A stretch of DNA of 53,880 bases, from assembly GCA_937862805.1 (NCBI GenBank), contig CALMDO010000251.1:1-53880 (forward strand), in the 5' to 3' direction. Positions 29,809 to 37,593 of this stretch are shown here, piece after piece. The DNA is from an uncultured Bacteroidota bacterium (GTDB taxonomy: Bacteria; Bacteroidota; Bacteroidia; Bacteroidales; FEN-979). How positions within the stretch are numbered: position 1 is the stretch's first letter; each line of letters opens with the position of its first letter. A model generated the notes under the pieces. That model had not been told where the DNA came from. It worked only from the letters and a program-made list of their open reading frames with translations, and made no database searches. A program made the position numbers and the translations under genes.

Positions 29809-31182
29809 ATGGAAGAATTGGTCAAACAGATTATCGAAAAGCAAAAAGCATTCTTTTTAACCCACCAGACAAAATCCGTGGCTTTCCGGATCGAACAGTT
29901 GAAAAGACTTCGGATTGCTATTGGTGCCTATGAGGAACGGCTTTACGAAGCCCTCTGGGAAGACCTTCATAAATCGAGATTCGAAGCCTATGCTACGGAA
30001 ATAGGATTGGTGATGGCAGAAATCCGCCTTCATCTCCGAAAACTGCACTCCTGGTCAAAACCAGAGAAAGTTCCGACCAACCAAATGATCCATTTTTGGT
30101 CCGCCAGCAGGATCATTAAAGAACCTTATGGCCGTGTATTGATCATCGCTCCCTGGAACTATCCTTTTCAGTTGCTCATCAACCCTTTGGTGGGGGCCAT
30201 CTCGGCAGGAAACTGCATCACCCTGAAAGCATCGGAATACACGCCGGCTACGGCCCGGGTAATGAGCGACATGATCCGGGAATATTTTCCTCCTGAATAC
30301 ATTGCCTGTCTTGGCGGCGGAAGAGAATCGAACCAGGCATTACTGGCGCAGCAGTGGGATTATATTTTCTTTACCGGCAGCCCGATGGTGGGAAAAATCG
30401 TCATGGAATCCGCTGCTCGTCACCTGACGCCTGTTTCCCTCGAGTTGGGCGGAAAAAGTCCCTGTATTGTCGACCGCGATGCCAACCTGGAGGTGGCTGC
30501 CAACCGCATCGTTTGGGGTAAGTTTCTCAACGCGGGGCAGACTTGCATTGCACCCGACTATCTTTTTGTACATTACGAGGCAGAAAATCATTTAATGGAA
30601 TTGATCAAAGACAGGATCAGGAAGTTTTTCGGGGAAGATCCTCACGAAAGCCCGGATTTTCCACGCATTGCAACCATCCCTAAAACCAAACGACTGGCTG
30701 CTTTCCTCGACAACGCGAAGATCATTACAGGCGGTCAGGTACTCACCAGGGAACGCTATATCGCACCGACAGTGATTAAAGCCGAAGCATCAGATTCCAT
30801 CATGCAGGAAGAGATCTTCGGTCCCATTCTGCCTGTGATGACCTTTCACGACCGGTCGGAGGTGATTAACTACGTCAATGCCCACCCCAAACCCCTGGCT
30901 TTCTATTATTTTTCAACCAACAGGGAGAACCAGGAAGAAATGCTCCTGAAAACTTCCTCCGGGGGCGGATGTATCAATGAAGTGATCATGCACATTGCCA
31001 ACGACAAAATGCCCTTTGGCGGCGTCGGGAACAGCGGCATGGGCCGGTACCACGGAAAATTCAGTTTCGACGTTTTTTCCCACCAGCGCGCGATCATGAA
31101 AAAATCACTCTTTGCAGATATTCCCCTCCGTTACCCGCCGTATGGCAACAAATGGAAATTGATCAAAATGGTTATACGTTAA
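29809..31182 (+). CDS. Class-3-type aldehyde dehydrogenase
   Basis: 457 residues, the shorter length of class-3/fatty-aldehyde dehydrogenases, which oxidise medium- and long-chain or aromatic aldehydes with NAD(P). Motifs: P-W-N-Y-P-F-Q-L (115-122), F-F-T-G-S-P-M-V-G-K (187-196), general base E212 in L-E-L-G-G-K-S-P, nucleophile C246 in N-A-G-Q-T-C, and E-E-I-F-G-P. No signal peptide; the C-terminus (W-K-L-I-K-M-V-I-R) may associate with membrane as in some fatty-aldehyde enzymes. Its former SDR neighbour is a remnant, so the alcohol-to-aldehyde step is lost here. Confidence 0.94.
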   Translation: MEELVKQIIEKQKAFFLTHQTKSVAFRIEQLKRLRIAIGAYEERLYEALWEDLHKSRFEAYATEIGLVMAEIRLHLRKLHSWSKPEKVPTNQMIHFWSASRIIKEPYGRVLIIAPWNYPFQLLINPLVGAISAGNCITLKASEYTPATARVMSDMIREYFPPEYIACLGGGRESNQALLAQQWDYIFFTGSPMVGKIVMESAARHLTPVSLELGGKSPCIVDRDANLEVAANRIVWGKFLNAGQTCIAPDYLFVHYEAENHLMELIKDRIRKFFGEDPHESPDFPRIATIPKTKRLAAFLDNAKIITGGQVLTRERYIAPTVIKAEASDSIMQEEIFGPILPVMTFHDRSEVINYVNAHPKPLAFYYFSTNRENQEEMLLKTSSGGGCINEVIMHIANDKMPFGGVGNSGMGRYHGKFSFDVFSHQRAIMKKSLFADIPLRYPPYGNKWKLIKMVIR

Positions 31183-31207
31183 ATTGAAAAATCCTTAATA
31201 AATCGCT

Positions 31208-31519
31208 ATGGATAATTTTTCTGAAGAATTTAAGGTCAAAGGGGAAGAACTGGTTGAAAAGGTCAAACAGCTCATCCATGAAGGCAATGTCAGACGATTG
31301 ATCATCAAAGATGAAACAGGAAAGATTTACCTCGAAATTCCTGTCACTTTTGGTGTGATCGGCGCGCTGATAGCCCCGATGCTGGCAGCTGTCGGGGCAG
31401 TGGCAGCCATGGTGGCTAACCTGAAAGTTGAGGTGGTGAGAACCACGGAAGGTGAACCGCGTAAAGAGACACCGAAACCTGACCCACCTGATCCGACCGG
31501 AGACCAACCTGCTCAATGA
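31208..31519 (+). CDS. DUF4342 protein
   Basis: 103 residues. N-terminal amphipathic helix (E-E-F-K-V-K-G-E-E-L-V-E-K-V-K), R-R-L-I-I-K-D, then a glycine/alanine-rich hydrophobic stretch (about 49-70) that could be one membrane helix, then a proline/acidic tail. This is the DUF4342 pattern, in Bacteroidota and Firmicutes; function unknown. Its last seven bases overlap the convergent end of aroE. Confidence 0.8.
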   Translation: MDNFSEEFKVKGEELVEKVKQLIHEGNVRRLIIKDETGKIYLEIPVTFGVIGALIAPMLAAVGAVAAMVANLKVEVVRTTEGEPRKETPKPDPPDPTGDQPAQ

Positions 31520-32262
31520 AAGGGATCCATAAAGAGATCCCAAGCCAGACCGGCTTGTTCTTGCAACATCTTTTCCCCGTTCATGACGCGGCATCCTTGA
31601 AGGCGGCCTGCATGCATGAAGCGGGTTTCCGGCGGGTTGTAAACCAGGTCATATAAAAAATGGTCCGGTGTCAATAATTCCCAGGGCAGGGGAGGGATTC
31701 CCTCGGTATCAGGGGACATCCCGACCGGAGTGGCATTCACAATCAGGGAATGGTTGTGAAGGATCTCTTTTGTTATATTTTCATAAGGTAAAAAGCATTC
31801 AGAAGTATGCGTTCTTGAAACAAACAAATACCTTATATTTTTCTGTTGAAGCGCGTAAGCCACAGCTTTCGCGGCTCCCCCGCTGCCAAGAATAAGTGCC
31901 CCCGACCAAGGGATATCCACCGGTAGGGAGCGCAGAAAACCTCCTGCATCCGTATTGTAACCCACGGTTTTCAGGTCGTGTGATCCACGGCGAATGACAA
32001 TGGTGTTGACAGCTCCGATCCTGCGGGCAGTCTCTTCCATGTGATCCAGAAAAGGAAGGATTGACTCTTTATAAGGGATGGTGACATTGAGTCCGCACAA
32101 CTCCGGCTGATCCTTTAGCAATTTGGTGAATTCAGAAACTGTCTTCAGAGGAAAGAGCCGGTATGAAAAATCTGTCTTACACTCCTTACGGAAACGATCG
32201 TTGAAGAGATCAGCGGAATACGAATGGCCGAGGGGATAGCCAATCAGGCCAAAAAGAGGCAT
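31513..32262 (-). CDS. aroE: Shikimate dehydrogenase
   Basis: 249 residues, slightly shorter than usual (about 270). Reduces 3-dehydroshikimate with NADPH in aromatic amino-acid synthesis. Motifs: G-Y-P-L-G-H-S-Y-S (8-16), N-V-T-I-P-Y-K (catalytic K near 65), N-T-D-A-G-G (about 103-108), and the Rossmann G-S-G-G-A-A-K-A-V. Last gene of the TPR / ComA-like / aroE operon, five bases after the ComA-like gene. Confidence 0.95.
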   Translation of the reverse strand: MPLFGLIGYPLGHSYSADLFNDRFRKECKTDFSYRLFPLKTVSEFTKLLKDQPELCGLNVTIPYKESILPFLDHMEETARRIGAVNTIVIRRGSHDLKTVGYNTDAGGFLRSLPVDIPWSGALILGSGGAAKAVAYALQQKNIRYLFVSRTHTSECFLPYENITKEILHNHSLIVNATPVGMSPDTEGIPPLPWELLTPDHFLYDLVYNPPETRFMHAGRLQGCRVMNGEKMLQEQAGLAWDLFMDPFH

Positions 32263-32267
32263 GACTT

Positions 32268-33047
32268 TTACTTCGGTTGGTATTTTTTCATTTTGGGAGG
32301 CAGGTACTGGAAAAAAGTATCGGTTCGTAAACCGATCCGCAGGGTCTCCAGGGGAATGACCTCCTGGGCGGGAATATTGCCCAGGTTAACGTTTGCGCCA
32401 AAATGCCTGATGAACCATACCTGCTGTGATTTCAGCGGTGCCTCCCAGATAATCTTATCCGATTGTACTTTCGACAGGATTTTGTTGATGAGGGTAACAT
32501 GGGCTTTTCCCGTGGGACGGTAAATCCCGACATTCCCGCTTTCGCGTGCTTCCCCGATCACTTTGAAAGAACCCGCCTGCAACTCTTTTTGCATCATTTC
32601 GATCCACCGGTTCGGGGCGATCATAATGCCTGACTCCTTAGAACCAACTTCCGACAACACCAGGTAATCTTTTGCAAGTTTGTGAATGTACTCACATTTC
32701 ACGTCGTGCTCCATCATCATTGATCCGTCGGAGATCTCAATAGTATCCAGTCCGAGTTTATCCACGTATTTCCTGTACTCGTCGAACATGTCACGGATTA
32801 TAAAGGCTTCAAAAAGTGTCCCTCCCAGATAAACCCTGATATCAGCTTTTTGGTAAGCTTTGATTTTTTCAGGAACCTGTTGAGCAACAAGAGAAGTACC
32901 GAATCCAAGTTTCAAGAAATCGATGAGATGTCCCGCTGAAGCAATTAAATCTTCAGCTTCTCTCAGGCTCAAAGATTTATCCATGACCATGGCAATCCCC
33001 GTTTGCCTTGGTTTGGTTGTACGTTTTGGTAAAAAAGGCAGGTTCAT
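32268..33047 (-). CDS. Phosphosulfolactate synthase (ComA)-like protein
   Basis: 259 residues. The TIM-barrel ComA family adds sulfite to phosphoenolpyruvate to give phosphosulfolactate, first studied in archaeal coenzyme-M synthesis. Visible family signs: an early V-M-D-K (about 21-24), F-L-K-L-G-F-G-T-S (about 44-52), Y-L-G-G-T-L-F-E-A (about 72-80), E-I-S-D-G and a late F-G-A-N-V-N-L-G-N-I. Other ComB/ComC genes are absent. In Bacteroidota a related role in sulfonate metabolism is possible but unproven. Sits between the TPR gene (25 bases) and aroE (5 bases). Confidence 0.85.
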   Translation of the reverse strand: MNLPFLPKRTTKPRQTGIAMVMDKSLSLREAEDLIASAGHLIDFLKLGFGTSLVAQQVPEKIKAYQKADIRVYLGGTLFEAFIIRDMFDEYRKYVDKLGLDTIEISDGSMMMEHDVKCEYIHKLAKDYLVLSEVGSKESGIMIAPNRWIEMMQKELQAGSFKVIGEARESGNVGIYRPTGKAHVTLINKILSKVQSDKIIWEAPLKSQQVWFIRHFGANVNLGNIPAQEVIPLETLRIGLRTDTFFQYLPPKMKKYQPK

Positions 33048-33072
33048 AGTGGTTCGATTTTGTCAGTTATGG

Positions 33073-34491
33073 TTAACCGTTATTCAAATCGGAGGGTTGA
33101 TCCCCCAGCAATTCCATCAGTAATGGTAAATTTCTTGCATTTGGGAAAGTAGCCAGCAGTCTTGAACCTCCTTCGCTATCCATAATAAGGGCACGTGACA
33201 GCGTTTCAGAAGCCTCCTTGTCGCGACCTAGCACGAAAAGAAAATAGGCGGTCGCAAAGCAGAGGTCGGCGTTTTGATCATGGTGCTGCAGCGCTTCCCG
33301 TAAAAGCTTCAGGGCGGTCTCAGTCTCATGGTTGTCATCATAAACTACTGAAAGGTCTAACCAGGCATCGTCATCCTCGGGATCAAGTTCTATTACTTTA
33401 CGGTAGGACGCAATACCCTCGTCGATCATCGATAATTTAATCTGGAGGTCTCCCTGGATAAACCAGTATTCCGGTACACCGGGTGCCAGTTTCACCGCTT
33501 TTTTAACGTAAGTGAGAGCGATGTCGGTTTTGTCCAGTTCATCATTGCAGATCCCAATACCCAGCCACGCATCGGCGAATTCCGGATCGAGGTCAATTGA
33601 TTTCTGGTAATACCCGATGGCTGTCTCGAACTGGCTCAGTTTTTCGTAACACTCTGCAATATAATAATAGGTTATCGGTTCGGGCTCCTCGTGATAGAAT
33701 GTTTCAAAATAGACTTCGATCGCTTTTTTGTAATCTCCAATGTTTGCGTAGCAGTTGGCTTTATTGAAATAGGCCGAAGAGAAGGTTTCATCAATAGCAA
33801 TGACGTAGTCGTATGCCAGGATCGACTTTTCATAAAGTTCCAGGTTACTGTACCCGATCCCCAGATTGAACCAGGCAGCCTGTGAATAAGGATGCTGGTC
33901 CAGGAACCGGGTCAGAAAATCAATGCTGCGCTCGGGTTGTTGGGATATTTCACAACAAAAAGAGAATTCGTACAGCGCCGCTTCATTGTCGGGGTTCAAC
34001 TCCAAGGCTTTCAGGAGATATTCGATGGCCTGGGCATATTTTCCCAGGTTCTCATATTCAAACGCGATATTGGAATAGATTTCATCAATAAATTCAGCTC
34101 CTTCAATGGCTTGCTTGTAGGCGGCGATCGCTTTATCAGGTTTTTCAAGCTGGCTGTAGAGATTTCCCTTTGCCAGGAAAAGATCGCTTTCACCTGTCTG
34201 AATCTGATCGGTTTCTTTGAGGATCCGGAGTGCCTGATTGTCCTTATTGATATTGACGTAATATTGGGCCAGCCTCAGCCGGAGCGAGGGGCAACCGGGA
34301 TGTTGTTCAAGGGCTTGCCGTAGCGATAGCAAAGCTTTCCGCTGGTCATTTTTGTAAAAGTAGTATTCGGTAATCTCCTCAAATTCATCGACATCGAAGA
34401 AACTGAGCTGTTCATTCCGGAGCATTTCTTCAAAACGATGCACCAGCGACAGGGTTTCGTGGTCAAAAAAAGGATCAGAAGGTTCTTCCAT
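33073..34491 (-). CDS. Cytoplasmic TPR-repeat protein
   Basis: 472 residues from the ATG at 34491. The frame reaches 34536, but a -7 box (34534-34541) lies there, so those codons would precede the transcription start. About ten or more tetratricopeptide repeats, with typical lines A-I-E-Y-L-L-K-A-L-E-L-N-P-D-N and A-I-G-Y-Y-Q-K-S-I-D-L-D-P-E. No signal peptide. A protein-scaffolding role is all that can be said; first gene of the operon with comA-like and aroE. Confidence 0.85.
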   Translation of the reverse strand: MEEPSDPFFDHETLSLVHRFEEMLRNEQLSFFDVDEFEEITEYYFYKNDQRKALLSLRQALEQHPGCPSLRLRLAQYYVNINKDNQALRILKETDQIQTGESDLFLAKGNLYSQLEKPDKAIAAYKQAIEGAEFIDEIYSNIAFEYENLGKYAQAIEYLLKALELNPDNEAALYEFSFCCEISQQPERSIDFLTRFLDQHPYSQAAWFNLGIGYSNLELYEKSILAYDYVIAIDETFSSAYFNKANCYANIGDYKKAIEVYFETFYHEEPEPITYYYIAECYEKLSQFETAIGYYQKSIDLDPEFADAWLGIGICNDELDKTDIALTYVKKAVKLAPGVPEYWFIQGDLQIKLSMIDEGIASYRKVIELDPEDDDAWLDLSVVYDDNHETETALKLLREALQHHDQNADLCFATAYFLFVLGRDKEASETLSRALIMDSEGGSRLLATFPNARNLPLLMELLGDQPSDLNNG

Positions 34492-34533
34492 CAGCAACAG
34501 GGGGTCAGTGATATTTATTACCGATAAGCCCGG

Positions 34534-34541
34534 CAAAATTA
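34534..34541 (-). promoter_or_regulatory. -7 promoter box for the TPR/comA-like/aroE operon
   Basis: The complement reads TAATTTTG. It lies 42 bases before the ATG at 34491 and on top of the first codons of the longer frame, which decides the start. Confidence 0.55.
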
Positions 34542-34566
34542 CTAAAATTTCGTTTATGAAATTTAT

Positions 34567-34574
34567 TACTTTTG
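34567..34574 (+). promoter_or_regulatory. -7 promoter box for the glmM-type gene
   Basis: TACTTTTG ends 13 bases before the ATG at 34588; divergent from the TPR-operon box 25 bases away. Confidence 0.5.
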
Positions 34575-34587
34575 CCTAAAACTTAAC

Positions 34588-35982
34588 ATGACATTGATCA
34601 AATCCATTTCAGGTATCAGGGGAACGATCGGAGGAGAACCTGGTAAAGGACTGACACCAGAGGATATTGTTAAATTTACATCGGCCTACGCACTCTTTTT
34701 ACAACAGACCCACCCCGAAAAAAGGTTAAAAGTCATGGTGGGCCGTGATGCACGCATCTCAGGTTTCATGGTCAACCAACTGGTAACGGGAACGCTCAAC
34801 GGAATGGGCGTGGATGTTGTGGATATCGGACTGACGACCACCCCCACCACCGAAATTGCGGTGACAGCTTCCGGCGCTCACGGGGGAATCATCCTTACCG
34901 CGAGCCATAACCCCGGACAGTGGAATGCCATGAAATTTCTGAATGACCAAGGAGAGTTCCTATCTGATGCCGATGGGAAAAAAATCCTGAATTTCGCGAA
35001 AGAAGCTGCCTTTAATTACGCAACCATCGATCAGATAGGTACCTGCAGAACGGAGGATCACTATTTGCAGAAGCACATCGACCTGATCCTTCAACATCCC
35101 CTGGTGGATGTGGATGCCATCAGGAAGGCTGATTTAAAGGTGGCCATTGATGCAGTTAACAGTACAGGGGGTATTGCCCTCCCCATACTATTAAAAGCCC
35201 TCCAAGTCCGGCACACTGAAATGCTTTATTGCAATCCCACCGGGCAGTTCCCCCACAACCCGGAACCGCTTCCCGAACATCTTCACGACATTTGCAACCT
35301 GGTCTCTCAAACCAAAGCCGATGTGGGTTTCGTGGTTGATCCGGATGTTGACCGGCTGGCGATTATCATGGAAAATGGTGAACCTTTCGGGGAAGAATAT
35401 ACGCTGGTAGCTGTTGCCGATTATTTTCTGAAAAATATAACCGGTCCGACCGTTTCCAACCTCTCATCAACGATGGCACTCCGGGTGATAACCGAAAAAG
35501 CAGGGCAACACTATTATGCTTCTGCCGTAGGGGAGGTAAACGTCGTGGCGATGATGAAGGAAAAGAAGGCCGTGATAGGCGGTGAAGGGAATGGCGGGGT
35601 TATTTGCCCCGACCTTCATTACGGAAGGGATGCATTGGCAGGTATTGCATTCTTTCTTAGCTATTTGGCGCGCTCAGGAAAGAAGTGTTCCGAATTGAGA
35701 AGGGAATATCCCGATTTCTTTATTTCTAAAAATAAAATTGAATTTGATCCTGAAATGGACATTGATAAACTGCTCAGTGCCATCAAAACCAAATACAAAA
35801 ACTATCCGGTAACTGACATCGACGGTGTTAAGATCCATTTCGAAGAGGGCTGGGTGCACCTACGCCGCTCCAACACTGAACCCATTGTCAGAATTTACGC
35901 TGAAAGCGATATGTTAACCAAAGCCGAAATACTGGCAAAAAAAATTATCAACGACTTTAAGGAACTCATCAAAGAAATCTGA
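34588..35982 (+). CDS. glmM: Phosphoglucosamine mutase-like (alpha-D-phosphohexomutase)
   Basis: 464 residues. Phosphoserine mutase: S106 in T-A-S-H-N-P is the phospho-carrier, D-P-D-V-D-R (251-256) binds Mg, G-E-G-N-G-G (332-337) recognises sugar, and R-R-S-N-T-E-P near the end binds phosphate. Close to GlmM, which makes glucosamine-1-phosphate for peptidoglycan, though phosphomannomutase activity is a possibility. Starts 14 bases after its -7 box, with no Shine-Dalgarno. Confidence 0.9.
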   Translation: MTLIKSISGIRGTIGGEPGKGLTPEDIVKFTSAYALFLQQTHPEKRLKVMVGRDARISGFMVNQLVTGTLNGMGVDVVDIGLTTTPTTEIAVTASGAHGGIILTASHNPGQWNAMKFLNDQGEFLSDADGKKILNFAKEAAFNYATIDQIGTCRTEDHYLQKHIDLILQHPLVDVDAIRKADLKVAIDAVNSTGGIALPILLKALQVRHTEMLYCNPTGQFPHNPEPLPEHLHDICNLVSQTKADVGFVVDPDVDRLAIIMENGEPFGEEYTLVAVADYFLKNITGPTVSNLSSTMALRVITEKAGQHYYASAVGEVNVVAMMKEKKAVIGGEGNGGVICPDLHYGRDALAGIAFFLSYLARSGKKCSELRREYPDFFISKNKIEFDPEMDIDKLLSAIKTKYKNYPVTDIDGVKIHFEEGWVHLRRSNTEPIVRIYAESDMLTKAEILAKKIINDFKELIKEI

Positions 35983-35995
35983 TACCTCTTATTCC

Positions 35996-36229
35996 ATGCC
36001 TCGTTTAAAAGCCGGTAAAAAGCGAAAAAAGGTCAAATACAAGACCATTACCCTCAAAATCACCTCAGGTCAGTACAAATCTTTATCCAATTTCAGCAAA
36101 TCGCGTCGGACCTCTCCCAACAAAGTGATCAAAAAAGCAATCAACCCTTACCTGACCAAATACAAGGAGTTGGATGTTACAATTCATAAAGTGTCAGTGA
36201 ATCAGTTGGCTCTTTTCAGCATGGATTAG
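35996..36229 (+). CDS. Small basic protein, ribbon-helix-helix-like
   Basis: 77 residues, very rich in lysine and arginine. The middle reads T-I-T-L-K-I-T-S-G-Q-Y-K-S-L (a beta strand then helix) followed by S-P-N-K-V-I-K-K-A-I (turn-helix), similar in pattern to ribbon-helix-helix regulators. It starts 13 bases after the glmM-type stop and may be its operon partner. I do not recognise the family for certain; a nucleic-acid binder is the most likely role. Ends two bases before the recR stop on the other strand. Confidence 0.65.
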   Translation: MPRLKAGKKRKKVKYKTITLKITSGQYKSLSNFSKSRRTSPNKVIKKAINPYLTKYKELDVTIHKVSVNQLALFSMD

Positions 36230-36231
36230 CG

Positions 36232-36855
36232 CTATTTTCTGCTCATCCCCGATTCATAAGGTGTGCGGTTCAGGATGGATCGGCCAAGGGTGACTTCATC
36301 GGTGTGTTCCAGTTCGTCCCCGACCGAAATACCGCGTGCGATGGTCGTTATTTTTAATTCGAATTCCAGTAGTTTACGGTAGAGAAAGAAATTGGTGGTG
36401 TCCCCTTCAATGGTTGCCGGCAGCGCTAAAAGCACCTCCCGGATCAAACCATTTCCGGCACGTGTCAACAAGGCTTCAAGGTGCAGATCCTGTGGACCAA
36501 TACCTTCTATCGGTGATATAATGCCGCCCAACACGTGGTATACCCCGCTGAACTGCCCGGTATTTTCGATAGCCATCACGTCGCGAATGGTTTCCACCAC
36601 GCAAACCAAACCGTGATCCCTGCGGGGATCAGCGCAAATACTGCAAATCTCGTCATCAGAAATGTTGCTGCATTCGCGACAATAACGGATTTCGCTGCGA
36701 AGCCGTATCAAGGATTCTCCCAACTTCTCAACCTCCGAAGGCTGACTCCTGACAAGGTGCAACGCCAACCTTAAAGCAGTCTTCCGCCCGATCCCGGGTA
36801 ACCTTGACAACTCATTCACTGCCTGCTCCAGTAACTTCGAAGGATAATTCTGCAC
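36232..36855 (-). CDS. recR: Recombination protein RecR
   Basis: 207 residues with a GTG start. Helix-hairpin-helix [11 protein letters not shown] (about 19-29), four-cysteine zinc finger (Y-C-R-E-C and I-C-S-I-C, about 58-74), Toprim domain with [10 protein letters not shown] and the conserved S-V-G-D-E-L-E near the end. Works with RecO and RecF to load RecA at gaps. A -7 box 21 bases upstream supports the GTG start. Confidence 0.95.
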   Translation of the reverse strand: MQNYPSKLLEQAVNELSRLPGIGRKTALRLALHLVRSQPSEVEKLGESLIRLRSEIRYCRECSNISDDEICSICADPRRDHGLVCVVETIRDVMAIENTGQFSGVYHVLGGIISPIEGIGPQDLHLEALLTRAGNGLIREVLLALPATIEGDTTNFFLYRKLLEFELKITTIARGISVGDELEHTDEVTLGRSILNRTPYESGMSRK

Positions 36856-36866
36856 AAAAAATATCG

Positions 36867-36885
36867 TTTACTTTGCAAAAGTAAA
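36867..36885. promoter_or_regulatory. Palindrome containing the recR -7 box
   Basis: TTTACTTT-GCA-AAAGTAAA, a perfect eight-base palindrome with a three-base spacer. The minus-strand TACTTTTG (complement of 36876-36883) is the recR -7 box; the plus-strand half, TACTTTG, is one T short of a -7 box for the MORN gene. It could be two back-to-back promoters or an operator. Confidence 0.5.
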
Positions 36886-36897
36886 ATTTCTCAGAAT

Positions 36898-37593
36898 ATG
36901 CACCGGATTTTCTTCATGGTTATCATCTGCATAATTCCCTTTGCTGCCTCAACACAGGATACCCTGAATGTTACCGACCTTTCAGGCTTCAGGCAGGGAA
37001 GATGGAAAAAATTCGATAGCGTAGGTCATCTCCTTTACGAAGGTCAATTCAGGAACAACCTTCCTGTGGGAACATTCCGCTATTTTTATCCTACAGGAGA
37101 GATCAAGACGGTATTGGTCTATTCAGATACAAGTAAAACCGCGGCTGTAACCAGCTACTTCAGGAATTCCCGAAAAATGGCTGTCGGCTGGTACAAAGAC
37201 GAAAAAAAGGAGGGTCTCTGGCAATTCTTTAGCGAAAAGGATGGTTCGCTTGCCTCTGAAGAGAATTTTCGACAGGGGAAAAAAGAGGGCCTGTCCAGGG
37301 TGTTTTATCCCGACGGAACCCTGGCGGAGACTTCTATCTGGAAAGAGGGACTTTTAGATGGGCCTTCAGAACAATTTTATACCGATGGCAAGCTGAAACT
37401 GCGGGTCACCTATCTTGAGGGTGAAAAGCACGATGCTTTTACCAGTTGGTTCCCCGATGGAAAGGTGATGATCAGCGGTAAATATTACAAGGGTCACCCC
37501 GATGGAGAATGGCTCTATTACAATGAAGCGGGTCAACGGATCCGCTGGGAGAAGTATAACCAGGGGCAACTCATGGAAAGTATCGAGAATTAA
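36898..37593 (+). CDS. Secreted MORN-repeat (YwqK-like) protein
   Basis: 231 residues. A signal peptide (about 1-19) is followed by roughly seven MORN-2-type repeats of G-x-Y/F-x-x-G-x-x-x-G-x-W/F-x-Y/F-Y, for example near V-G-T-F-R-Y-F-Y-P-T-G and D-G-E-W-L-Y-Y-N. In Bacteroidota these are often annotated as YwqK-like antitoxins, but no toxin is next to it and it is predicted to be exported, so that label is doubtful. Ends overlapping clpB by four bases. Confidence 0.85.
   Translation: MHRIFFMVIICIIPFAASTQDTLNVTDLSGFRQGRWKKFDSVGHLLYEGQFRNNLPVGTFRYFYPTGEIKTVLVYSDTSKTAAVTSYFRNSRKMAVGWYKDEKKEGLWQFFSEKDGSLASEENFRQGKKEGLSRVFYPDGTLAETSIWKEGLLDGPSEQFYTDGKLKLRVTYLEGEKHDAFTSWFPDGKVMISGKYYKGHPDGEWLYYNEAGQRIRWEKYNQGQLMESIEN

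Noticed and set aside
36898-37593. YwqK antitoxin annotation
   Set aside because: Signal peptide and lack of any neighbouring toxin speak against it; MORN-repeat protein is the safer description.
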